Shown here piece after piece: positions 1-6,574 of a DNA stretch of 7,910 nucleotides. Within the stretch, counting starts at the first letter, position 1; each line of letters starts with the position of its first letter. The notes under the pieces are model-generated. The model saw only the letters and a list, made by a program, of their open reading frames with translations. It was not told the DNA's origin and did not search any database. The position numbers were made by a program, and so were the translations under genes. The DNA is from an uncultured Micrococcales bacterium (GTDB lineage Bacteria; Actinomycetota; Actinomycetes; Actinomycetales; Microbacteriaceae): NCBI GenBank assembly GCA_903866485.1, contig CAIPNT010000185.1:1-7910 (forward strand). The letters run 5' to 3'.

Positions 1-2114
1 AACGTGAGCGCATGGCTTTCGTTTCTGCGAGCTACAACGACGTTGAAGCGCTTCTAGACCCGCTAACCGCTGGCGAACCTCAGTTCACCGCCAAACTTCA
101 GAGCATCGGCGGTAAGCGCATCGCTACCGGCCAAAACTTTGATGACAACGGAAAACTGACCGCTGATGTCCTACTTCTCGATGGCAAGGCTGCCGAGGCG
201 CTCGCCGAATCTATGCGCAGCCCACAGGCCCAGATCACCGTGGCTTCGGTTGAGGCCAAGCCAAGTACCCGCCGTCCAGCTGCACCGTTCACCACCTCGA
301 CCCTTCAGCAAGAGGCCTCTCGCAAGCTGCGCATGTCTGCCAAACAGACCATGGATACGGCCCAGTCGCTCTACCAAGAGGGTCACATCACATACATGCG
401 AACTGACTCGCCAACCCTTTCGACTCAGGCCATTAATGCCGCGCGTTCGCAGGCGGCTTCGATGTTTGGTGCCGAACTCGTGGCCGACAAGCCGCGCGTT
501 TATCAGGGCAAAAACAAAAGTGCCCAAGAGGCTCACGAGGCTATTCGCCCTGCCGGTGAGGTTTTCAAGACTCCGGCCGAATTGTCTAGAGTGCTCAGCG
601 GTCGCGCGCTTGACCTGTATGAGTTGATCTGGAAGCGCACCGTCGCATCTCAGATGGAAGACGCCAAGGTTTCGACCACCACCGCGAAGATCACAGTTGG
701 TCCGCTGGTCGATGGTGGCACCGCAGAGTTCACTGCATCTGGAACCGTAGTCACCTTCCGCGGATTCTTGGCAGCATATGAAGAGAGCACCGACGAAAGT
801 CGCGAAGACGAGACGAGCGAACGCGAATCCAAGCTGCCAAACCTAGCCGTCGGGCAGTCTTTGAAGGCGCTTGAGGTCACCGCTAAAGATCACCAGACCT
901 CACCGCCGCCGCGTTATACGGAGGCGAGTCTGGTCAAGGCTCTTGAAGAAGATGGCATCGGCCGACCTTCAACCTATGCGGCTATCCTCTCGACCATCGT
1001 GAACAAGGGTTACGTTTCAAAGCGCGGCCAGGCGCTTGTGCCAGAGTGGATCGCCTTCACCGTGACTCGCTTTCTCGAAGAGAACTTTGGCAAGTTGGTT
1101 GATTATGCCTTCACCGCTCAGATGGAAGAAGACCTAGACCGAATTGCAGAGGGTGACCTTGATCGCAGCGCGTGGTTGAAGCAGTTCTATTTTGGCGGCG
1201 AAAAGCAGGAGGGTCTGAAGCACACCGTAGAAAACCTCGGCGATAGCGACCCGCGCGCCATTAACTCGATTGCCATCAACGACGAGATCACCCTGCGCAC
1301 CGGCAAATACGGCCCATACATCGAAATCATGGTGGAGCCGGGTTCGGAGGGTGCCGATGAGAACGGTCGCCGCATTGTCAACATCCCAGAGGGTCTAGCG
1401 CCCGATGAGTTGACCGTTCAAAAGGCACAAGAGCTAATCGATGCGCCAATCATTACCGACCGCGTGATGGGGCAAGACCCAAGCACTGGTTTCGACATTC
1501 TCTTCAAGGATGGCCGGTATGGTCCATACGTTGTTCTGGATGACCCGAAGGCTGCAAAGCCAAAGACCGGCTCGCTATTCAAGTCGATGAGCCCAGAAAC
1601 CCTGACCCTCGAGGATGCCATCGCGCTGCTTTCATTGCCGCGCGTGGTTGGCATCGACCCAGAGGCTGGCGTCGAAATCACCGCCCAAAACGGAAAGTTT
1701 GGCCCATACATTAGCAAGGGCAAAGACTCGCGCTCGCTGACCAGCGAAGATCAGCTATTTAGCCTCGATCTAGCCGGCGCCCTCGAGATTTTTGCCCAGC
1801 CAAAGTATGGCGGCCGTCGCACGGCTGCCACCCCGCTAAAAGAGTTCGGCGAAGACCCAACTTCGGGTCTTGCCGTGGTGGCAAAGACTGGTCAGTTTGG
1901 CCTCTATGTCACCGATGGTGCGGTCAATGCAACGGTTCCAAAGGACGAAAATCTTGACGAGATGTCGCCAGATCAGGCCTTCGAGCTTTTGGCCATTCGC
2001 CGTGAGAAACTTGGACTGGAGCCTGGTCAGGCTCCAGCGAAGGCTGGCAAACCAACCAAGAAGGTTGGTGCCACCCGCGTAGTCAAGGCCGGATCCACTC
2101 GAAAGAAAAAATAA
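1..2114 (+). CDS. topA: DNA topoisomerase I (type IA), 5'-truncated by the window edge
   Basis: Cytoplasmic enzyme that relaxes negative supercoils by cutting and passing single DNA strands. The reading frame is open from base 3, and the residues before the Met at base 12 (RER) match the family's VERERE segment. That Met is therefore internal, and the start plus the TOPRIM domain (roughly 180-190 residues, from family knowledge) lie upstream. Visible motifs are AQEAHEAIRP (H codon at 534), the active-site ITYMRTDS with catalytic Tyr at 393-395, and GRPSTY at 960-977. The C-terminal part has four repeats centred on GKYGPY (1302), GRYGPY (1512), GKFGPY (1692) and GQFGLY (1890), with no cysteine zinc fingers. 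A Lys/Arg-rich tail ends in RKKK. This C-terminus is the actinobacterial pattern, where such basic tails are known to aid DNA binding and processivity. The TAA stop shares one base with the tmk start. A strong inverted repeat lies in the coding sequence at 2016-2037. Identity is near certain. Confidence 0.97.
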   Translation, partial: RERMAFVSASYNDVEALLDPLTAGEPQFTAKLQSIGGKRIATGQNFDDNGKLTADVLLLDGKAAEALAESMRSPQAQITVASVEAKPSTRRPAAPFTTSTLQQEASRKLRMSAKQTMDTAQSLYQEGHITYMRTDSPTLSTQAINAARSQAASMFGAELVADKPRVYQGKNKSAQEAHEAIRPAGEVFKTPAELSRVLSGRALDLYELIWKRTVASQMEDAKVSTTTAKITVGPLVDGGTAEFTASGTVVTFRGFLAAYEESTDESREDETSERESKLPNLAVGQSLKALEVTAKDHQTSPPPRYTEASLVKALEEDGIGRPSTYAAILSTIVNKGYVSKRGQALVPEWIAFTVTRFLEENFGKLVDYAFTAQMEEDLDRIAEGDLDRSAWLKQFYFGGEKQEGLKHTVENLGDSDPRAINSIAINDEITLRTGKYGPYIEIMVEPGSEGADENGRRIVNIPEGLAPDELTVQKAQELIDAPIITDRVMGQDPSTGFDILFKDGRYGPYVVLDDPKAAKPKTGSLFKSMSPETLTLEDAIALLSLPRVVGIDPEAGVEITAQNGKFGPYISKGKDSRSLTSEDQLFSLDLAGALEIFAQPKYGGRRTAATPLKEFGEDPTSGLAVVAKTGQFGLYVTDGAVNATVPKDENLDEMSPDQAFELLAIRREKLGLEPGQAPAKAGKPTKKVGATRVVKAGSTRKKK
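2016..2037 (+). repeat. Perfect 10-bp inverted repeat inside the 3' end of topA
   Basis: The arms CTGGAGCCTG (2016-2025) and CAGGCTCCAG (2028-2037) are exact reverse complements separated by GT. As RNA the innermost pair cannot close a two-base loop, so the likely form is a 9-bp, mostly G+C stem with a four-base loop. It lies in the region encoding the linker between the last C-terminal repeat and the basic tail of TopA, about 77 bases before the tmk start. No T-run follows, so it is not a classical intrinsic terminator. A role in mRNA processing, pausing or attenuation between topA and tmk is only inference. Confidence 0.6.
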
Positions 2115-2743
2115 TGACAGCAGGGCTCTTCATATCTCTTGAAGGAATCGACGGGGTTGGCAAATCAACTCAGTCTGACCTTCTCGAAGAGTTTCTGTGT
2201 CAGCAGGGCAAAACCGTGGTTCGCACACTCGAACCGGGTGGCACCGAACTCGGTCAAGAGATTCGCCACATGCTGCTGCACCGCAAGGGCGATGTGGCGC
2301 CTCGTGCCGAAGCGCTGCTTTATGCAGCCGATCGCGCTCACCACGTTGCGACCAAGATTCGCCCGGCGCTGGCACGCGGTGAAGTTGTCATCACCGACCG
2401 CTACCTTGACTCATCCGTGGCCTATCAGGGTGTGGGTCGTGCCCTTGACCCGGCCGATGTGCGAGAGATTTCAATGTTTGCTGTTGAGGGGCTGCTGCCA
2501 GACTTGACCATTCTGTTAGACCTTGAAGCCAGCGAGGCGTCTGCTCGTCGCAACCAAACCGGTGAGGCTCCAGATCGTCTCGAGAGTGAAAAAATCGAGT
2601 TTTTCGAAGCGGTTCGCGAGGCCTTTCTCGACATGGCTGAGTCAGAACCGCAGCGCTGGCTCGTGGTTGACGCGCGTCAAACCATCGAAGCGATGCAGGC
2701 TCAGATTCGCGAGCGGGTCAGCCAACTGCTGGGTTCAAAGTGA
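2114..2743 (+). CDS. tmk: Thymidylate kinase (dTMP kinase)
   Basis: Phosphorylates dTMP to dTDP with ATP, the step that commits thymidylate to dTTP. The protein has 209 residues, normal for the bacterial enzyme. The P-loop is GIDGVGKST at residues 11-19, with the preceding LE typical of the family. The DRY motif of the substrate site is at 95-97, followed by SSVAYQG. The lid segment around 145-157 contains DRLE. The sequence resembles the E. coli/S. aureus kind rather than the divergent M. tuberculosis Tmk. One oddity is TLEPGGT at 38-44, where Leu39 replaces the Arg usual in TREPGGT. The ATG shares its A with the topA stop (TAATG), so translation is probably coupled; only a weak GAAAG stretch precedes it. 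Its TGA overlaps the holB GTG. Confidence 0.96.
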   Translation: MTAGLFISLEGIDGVGKSTQSDLLEEFLCQQGKTVVRTLEPGGTELGQEIRHMLLHRKGDVAPRAEALLYAADRAHHVATKIRPALARGEVVITDRYLDSSVAYQGVGRALDPADVREISMFAVEGLLPDLTILLDLEASEASARRNQTGEAPDRLESEKIEFFEAVREAFLDMAESEPQRWLVVDARQTIEAMQAQIRERVSQLLGSK

Positions 2744-3894
2744 GCGAATCAAAAGCAATCTGGGATGACCTTCTGGGCCAGCCAGAGGCAGTAGCCCAAC
2801 TTGAACTGGCAGTGCGCCATCGCGATCAGGGTGTTCATCACGCTTGGTTGATGACCGGCCCTCCTGGCTCGGGTCGATCAAATCTTGCCCACGCTTTTGC
2901 CGCCGCTTTGCTCTGCCCAGATGGCGGTTGTTCGGTTTGCAAGAGTTGCGTGATGGCTAAGGCCTCGACTCATCCAGATATTTCGGTGCTTTCCACCGAA
3001 AAAGTTGTCATTTCAATCGAAGAAGTTCGCAAGCTGGTGGCCGACTCTCAGTTCGGCGCTTCGATGGGCAAGTTTCGCATCATGATCATCGAAGACGCCG
3101 ACCGCATGATTGAACGCTCATCGAACGTTCTATTGAAAGCACTAGAAGAGCCGCCTGCCGGAACCATCTGGTTGCTTTGCGCTCCGTCTGAGGCCGACAT
3201 GTTGCCAACAATTCGTTCTCGCGTCAGAAGAGTTGGCCTTAAGGTGCCGGCCGTTGAAGAAGTGGCTCGCCTGTTGATTGCTCGAGACGGCATCGATGCG
3301 AAGCTGGCCCATCAGGTTGCCGCCGAGTCGCAAAGTCACATTGGCATGGCGCGCCGGTTGGCGACAAGTCACGAGGCTCGCAGCCGAAGGCGTGAAACCC
3401 TACTTACGGCTCTGGCAATCAACGGTGTCACCTCGGCGGTTAACGCCGCAGAGCGTTGGCTAGATATCGCGAAAAAAGATGCCGAGGCATTGACCGCAGA
3501 CCGTGACCTTGAAGAGCGAAACGCGATGCTAAAGACCATGGGCATTCAGCCTGGAGAGACCGTGCCAAACAATTTGAAGGCCGATCTCAAGGCCCTAGAA
3601 GAGGGGCAAAAGCGTCGTGCAACTCGAAGCGTGCGAGATGGCATTGACCGCATATTGGTTGACTTGTTGTCGCTCTATCGCGATGTTTTGTCGGTGCAAA
3701 TTGCCGCAGATGCCCCGCTGATCAACGAAGAGCTTGCCGGGCAGATAGGCGAAACCGCCAGGTCAACTTCACCGGCTAGCACAATACAAAAACTGGATGC
3801 CATCGCGCAGGCCAGAATCAGAATCGATCGAAATGTGCGCGACCTGATGGTGCTTGAATCGCTCGGTGTAAGTCTCAGAACAAAGGCAAGCTAA
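2740..3894 (+). CDS. holB: DNA polymerase III subunit delta' (clamp loader)
   Basis: AAA+ subunit of the clamp loader that opens and places the sliding clamp on primed DNA. It has 384 residues, longer than the roughly 334 of E. coli. The Walker A-like loop is GPPGSGRS at 40-47 with Arg in place of Lys, which I recall as usual in actinobacterial HolB and which suggests no ATP hydrolysis. Cysteines 59, 64, 67 and 70 form the zinc module. The Walker B-like strand RIMIIEDADR is at 113-122, and SNVLLKALEEPP is at 128-139. SRV at 160-162 stands where SRC is typical. A charged helical region (about 230-290) precedes the C-terminal collar-type helices, as in other actinobacterial versions. The GTG start overlaps the tmk stop by four bases (GTGA); no strong ribosome binding site is visible, which fits coupled translation. 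The stop overlaps the next gene by one base. Confidence 0.93.
   Translation: MSESKAIWDDLLGQPEAVAQLELAVRHRDQGVHHAWLMTGPPGSGRSNLAHAFAAALLCPDGGCSVCKSCVMAKASTHPDISVLSTEKVVISIEEVRKLVADSQFGASMGKFRIMIIEDADRMIERSSNVLLKALEEPPAGTIWLLCAPSEADMLPTIRSRVRRVGLKVPAVEEVARLLIARDGIDAKLAHQVAAESQSHIGMARRLATSHEARSRRRETLLTALAINGVTSAVNAAERWLDIAKKDAEALTADRDLEERNAMLKTMGIQPGETVPNNLKADLKALEEGQKRRATRSVRDGIDRILVDLLSLYRDVLSVQIAADAPLINEELAGQIGETARSTSPASTIQKLDAIAQARIRIDRNVRDLMVLESLGVSLRTKAS
3882..3886 (+). promoter_or_regulatory. Ribosome binding site of the S33 peptidase gene
   Basis: AAAGG ends seven bases before the ATG at 3894, inside the last codons of holB. It is the clearest Shine-Dalgarno sequence among the overlapping junctions and supports this start. 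The start is further supported by the lipoprotein signal peptide that follows directly. Confidence 0.6.
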
Positions 3895-5438
3895 TGCGAA
3901 AACACAACCGAATTGCTTCACTATTGTTCGCCGGCCTTCTAGTCTTAACTGGCTGTGCCACGACCAGTCAGCCTGCATCTAGCGCAACTAAGGTGGCACC
4001 ACCAAGTGTTGCTCAAGCCGAAAAAGTGCCAGCCAACCTAAAGCCCTTTTATGCGCAGAAGGTCAGCTGGTCTGGCTGTGGCAACCGCATCTACTGCACG
4101 AAGGTGACAGTGCCAGCAGACTGGTCGAAGCCGACCGCCGGCTCGCTCAAGCTCGCGGTTGCATATCGAGCCGCCGATAACGCAAAACCGCTTGGCTCAA
4201 TCATCTTTAACCCTGGCGGCCCAGGCGCATCCGGTTATGACTGGATCTTGCAGTCGGTTGACTATTTGGGAACAGCCAACCTACGCGCCCACTACAACAT
4301 GGTGGGTTTTGACCCTCGCGGAGTAGGCCACAGTCAGCCGACCGTCAAGTGTCTGGATGCTGCCGGCACCGACCACCTGCTTTATGACGACAACGGCCTG
4401 CCTCTCGGTTCGCCAGCCGATATTGCCGAAACCTCAAAAACCATGAAGGCCTTCGCCTTGGCCTGCGCCAAAAACACAGGGCCGGCCATGGCGCATATAG
4501 ATACCGTTTCGGCCGCAAAAGATATTGATGTCATCCGTGCCGTGATGGGTTCGAGCAAGCTCAACTATCTTGGTTTCAGCTATGGCACCCAGCTTGGTGA
4601 GACCTATGCGGCGCTGTTTCCGACCAAGATTCAGCACATGGTCTTGGACGGCGTAATCGATCCGACAGTGCCCGACTGGCAGCAAAGCGTGGTGCAGCTG
4701 AAGGGTTTTGACCAGGCTCTGCGCAACTACCTGGCCAATTGCCTCAGCTCATCTGATTGCCCATTCACGGGCACCGTAGATCAGGCCATGGATCGCATCC
4801 GGTTATTCATGAAAAGCCTTGAGCAAACCTCACTTCCAACCAAATCAGGTCGCAAGTTGACGGTGTGGGGCGCTAACACCGGTCTGATCATGCCGCTCTA
4901 TTCAAACTCTTATTGGCCACAGTTGAGTCAGGCGTTCACCGAGGCGTTTCACGGTGACGGCTCAACGTTTTTGGCGCTAGCCGACACCTACAACGATCGC
5001 AACGCAAACGGCACCTATGCAGACAACCTTATGGAGGCCAACATTGCTATTTCATGTCTGGATGGTCGCCAGGCAGGCGATGCAACTTCGATGGCCAAGC
5101 AAAATGCTCGCATGCTTGCCGCTAGCCCAACCCTGGGTCGCTATTGGCAGTTCGGTGCGCTAACTTGTGCCAATTGGCCTTATCCGGTGGTGTCACATCC
5201 AAGCGATTACAGCGCCAAGTCTTCGCCAGACATTTTGGTGATTGGCACAACGGGAGACCCGGCAACACCTTATGAGCAGGCGGTTTCGGTGGCAAACCAC
5301 GTGCTTGCCCACGGGCACCTGGTGACCTGGCACGGCGAGGGTCACACAGCCTATGGCCGCTCAAACTCATGCGTGGCTAACACGGTCGATAACTATTTCA
5401 TCAGCGGTGCCATTCCGGCAAGCGACCCAAACTGCTAG
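3894..5438 (+). CDS. Exported lipoprotein peptidase, alpha/beta-hydrolase (S33, tripeptidyl-aminopeptidase type)
   Basis: Predicted serine peptidase that removes short N-terminal peptides outside the cell; the real substrate is not visible. It has 514 residues. The N-terminus has basic residues, a hydrophobic stretch and the lipobox LTGC, so Cys21 would be lipidated and the enzyme anchored on the outer face of the membrane. Fold motifs are NPGGPGASG at 106-114 (oxyanion-hole loop), GFDPRGVGHS around 138-147, and the nucleophile elbow GFSYG with Ser229. The remaining triad members are Asp455 (in GTTGDPATP) and His484 (in GEGHTAYG), both in the TAP-like C-terminal region. Paired cysteines such as C62/C68 and the terminal C514 suit disulfides in an exported protein. 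The ATG overlaps the holB stop (TAATG). I recall a hydrolase of this kind after holB in other actinomycetes, so the position is probably ancestral. Substrate range is uncertain; esterase activity is an alternative. Confidence 0.88.
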   Translation: MRKHNRIASLLFAGLLVLTGCATTSQPASSATKVAPPSVAQAEKVPANLKPFYAQKVSWSGCGNRIYCTKVTVPADWSKPTAGSLKLAVAYRAADNAKPLGSIIFNPGGPGASGYDWILQSVDYLGTANLRAHYNMVGFDPRGVGHSQPTVKCLDAAGTDHLLYDDNGLPLGSPADIAETSKTMKAFALACAKNTGPAMAHIDTVSAAKDIDVIRAVMGSSKLNYLGFSYGTQLGETYAALFPTKIQHMVLDGVIDPTVPDWQQSVVQLKGFDQALRNYLANCLSSSDCPFTGTVDQAMDRIRLFMKSLEQTSLPTKSGRKLTVWGANTGLIMPLYSNSYWPQLSQAFTEAFHGDGSTFLALADTYNDRNANGTYADNLMEANIAISCLDGRQAGDATSMAKQNARMLAASPTLGRYWQFGALTCANWPYPVVSHPSDYSAKSSPDILVIGTTGDPATPYEQAVSVANHVLAHGHLVTWHGEGHTAYGRSNSCVANTVDNYFISGAIPASDPNC

Positions 5439-5494
5439 GGATTAGTTGAGGCATTGGCGTGGTTGCAACTGACTAGACCTCAGAAAGCGATCCA
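5439..5494 (+). other. Short gap between the peptidase and DUF2236 genes
   Basis: These 56 bases hold no hairpin followed by a T-run and no convincing -35/-10 pair. The last part carries AGAAAG (5482-5487), seven bases before the TTG start. The simplest reading is read-through transcription from the upstream genes, but a weak promoter cannot be excluded. Confidence 0.4.
5482..5487 (+). promoter_or_regulatory. Weak ribosome binding site deciding a TTG start
   Basis: AGAAAG precedes the TTG at 5495 by seven bases. An in-frame TAG at 5474-5476 closes the frame upstream, and no ATG or GTG lies between that stop and the TTG. The next in-frame candidate (GTG at 5567) would remove the first 24 residues. 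TTG is therefore the most likely start. Confidence 0.5.
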
Positions 5495-6430
5495 TTGCCA
5501 AATAACGCACTTCAAGAAAATCTTTCGAAGCGATTTAGACGCCTACTCTCTGGCGACCCAAATGGAGTGCCGCCTTGGCTTGAGGTTGTCGCAGCCGGCG
5601 AAGACGAGGGGCTTTACCTTCCAACCGACGCGCCATGGATTGTGCACGCCGACTTCGGCACCCTCGTGGGTGGCATCCGCGCTCTCTTGATGCAAGCTCT
5701 TCACCCGGGTTCACTAACCGGCGTAGCCAACCATTCGCGCTATGAGCAAGACGCGCTCGGGCGTTTAGCCGGCACTATTCGATGGCTGACCGTGACCACA
5801 TTTGCCTCGAACACCGCGGTGGCCAACGAAGCCAATCGAGTTAACCGAATGCACACTCGAGTGACGGGTGAATATCAGACTTCGGCCGGCGAGCAACGAC
5901 CATATAAAGCGGCCGACCCCGACCTTTTGTTGTGGGTGCACATTGCCTTTATGGATTCGTTTTTACGCTGCCACCAGATGTTTGCGTGGCGTGAAATTCC
6001 GGTAGGCACCGATGCTGAAGCGGTTGCCGGTGAGAGTGGCGCCGACTCCTACATTCGCCTGTGGGCCAAGTCGGTCGCACCGCTGGGCTTGACTGGTGCA
6101 CCCATGAACGAGAGCGAGCTCATCGCCGAAATCGAGCGTTATCGTAGCGAGCTGGTAGCCACCGAAAAAACCCTCGATGTCGTCAAGTTCATCAAATATG
6201 CTCCGTTGCCAGCAACCGCGCGGCCAATCTACAGCCTGCTGTTCAACGCGGCGGTTGTGTCTTTGCCGTTGGAGTTTCGCGAGATGCTCGGGCTCAAAGC
6301 CAAACCTCGCTGGGTTATCCAGCCGCTGACGCGTGCGGTCTTGAGAATAATGCGCTTCGCCATCGGCCCAGAGAGCCCAATTGAAGATAGCGCCGTGGCA
6401 CGTCTGCAACGAATCGGTAAACTGGATTAG
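5495..6430 (+). CDS. DUF2236 / MpaB-like oxygenase-family protein
   Basis: The protein has 311 residues and belongs to the family that includes fungal MpaB and bacterial rubber oxygenase Lcp, some members of which are b-type haem oxygenases. The substrate here is unknown. Family landmarks are LMQALHPGSLTGV (His70-Pro71), HSRYEQDALGRLAGT (residues 80-94), NRMHTRVTGE with His120, the likely proximal haem ligand, and LLLWVHIAFMDSFL with His149 and Asp154. The R-x-x-x-T at Arg90-Thr94 resembles the Arg164/Thr168 pair of Lcp, but Gly93 stands where Lcp has its axial lysine. No signal peptide or clear membrane helix is seen, so it is probably cytoplasmic, unlike secreted Lcp. Start is TTG at 5495. 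The gene lies 56 bases after the peptidase and 17 before a tRNA. The family call is strong; the activity is not established. Confidence 0.82.
   Translation: MPNNALQENLSKRFRRLLSGDPNGVPPWLEVVAAGEDEGLYLPTDAPWIVHADFGTLVGGIRALLMQALHPGSLTGVANHSRYEQDALGRLAGTIRWLTVTTFASNTAVANEANRVNRMHTRVTGEYQTSAGEQRPYKAADPDLLLWVHIAFMDSFLRCHQMFAWREIPVGTDAEAVAGESGADSYIRLWAKSVAPLGLTGAPMNESELIAEIERYRSELVATEKTLDVVKFIKYAPLPATARPIYSLLFNAAVVSLPLEFREMLGLKAKPRWVIQPLTRAVLRIMRFAIGPESPIEDSAVARLQRIGKLD
6395..6423 (+). promoter_or_regulatory. Possible promoter for the tRNA-Thr gene
   Basis: GTGGCA (6395-6400) and TAAACT (6418-6423) each match four of six positions of the -35 and -10 consensus and are 17 bases apart. The -10 also fits the TAnnnT form common in actinomycetes. 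Initiation would fall near 6430, giving a leader of about 18 bases. The elements overlap the 3' end of the DUF2236 gene and could be chance. Confidence 0.3.
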
Positions 6431-6431
6431 T

Positions 6432-6443
6432 TGCCCGCGGGCA
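6432..6443 (+). repeat. 12-bp perfect palindrome just upstream of the tRNA
   Basis: TGCCCGCGGGCA is its own reverse complement. It starts one base after the DUF2236 stop codon and ends four bases before the mature tRNA. As RNA it gives only a four-pair stem with a CGCG loop. No T-run follows, so it does not look like an intrinsic terminator. It could be a protein-binding dyad or part of the tRNA 5' leader; function is not shown. Confidence 0.5.
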
Positions 6444-6447
6444 GCAC

Positions 6448-6520
6448 GCCGCCGTAGCTCAGTTGGTAGAGCAGCTCCCTCGTAAAGAGCAGGTCTGGGG
6501 TTCGATTCCCCACGGTGGCT
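6448..6520 (+). tRNA. tRNA-Thr (anticodon CGT)
   Basis: Folded by eye. The acceptor stem GCCGCCG (6448-6454) pairs with CGGTGGC (6513-6519) with one G-T wobble. The D-arm is GCTC/GAGC with loop AGTTGGTA. The anticodon CGT is at 6481-6483 between CT and AA. The T-arm is TGGGG-TTCGATT-CCCCA. The discriminator base is T at 6520. It reads ACG threonine codons. The sequence after it is CGG, so the CCA end is not encoded and must be added. The base pair closing the anticodon loop is C31-A39 (6478 and 6486), a mismatch in an otherwise normal tRNA. I recall a tRNA-Thr in the same place after the topA-tmk-holB-peptidase group in Streptomyces. Confidence 0.93.
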
Positions 6521-6527
6521 CGGTGGG

Positions 6528-6548
6528 TTTCTCGAAATCCTCGAGAAA
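6528..6548 (+). terminator. Hairpin after the tRNA, possible 3' processing or weak termination signal
   Basis: TTTCTCGA (6528-6535) and TCGAGAAA (6541-6548) form a perfect 8-bp stem with loop AATCC, starting seven bases after the tRNA. The following bases are AA then ACTG, with no T-run on the plus strand and none on the minus strand. Classical intrinsic termination is therefore doubtful. It lies between the tRNA and the dehydrogenase start and may shape the tRNA 3' end or the dehydrogenase leader. Confidence 0.4.
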
Positions 6549-6574
6549 AAACTGATTCTATGAATGGGTGAGCA

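Noticed and set aside
12..14. ATG at base 12 as the start of topA
   Set aside because: The preceding in-frame residues (RER) continue the conserved family segment, and the TOPRIM domain would be missing. It is an internal Met of a gene cut by the window edge.
166..627. 153-residue plus-strand frame inside topA
   Set aside because: It is an Arg/Pro-rich out-of-frame reading across the conserved topA active-site region.
3436..3455. Small hairpin in holB (CGGCG/CGCCG)
   Set aside because: A five-pair stem in coding sequence with a five-base loop is expected by chance at this base composition.
5963..6409. 148-residue minus-strand open frame
   Set aside because: It is opposite the DUF2236 gene, has no recognisable motif, and mirrors the codons of the real gene.
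6549..6574. Promoter for the dehydrogenase
   Set aside because: TATGAA around 6559 resembles a -10 element, but no acceptable -35 lies at the right distance. Transcription from the tRNA side is equally possible.
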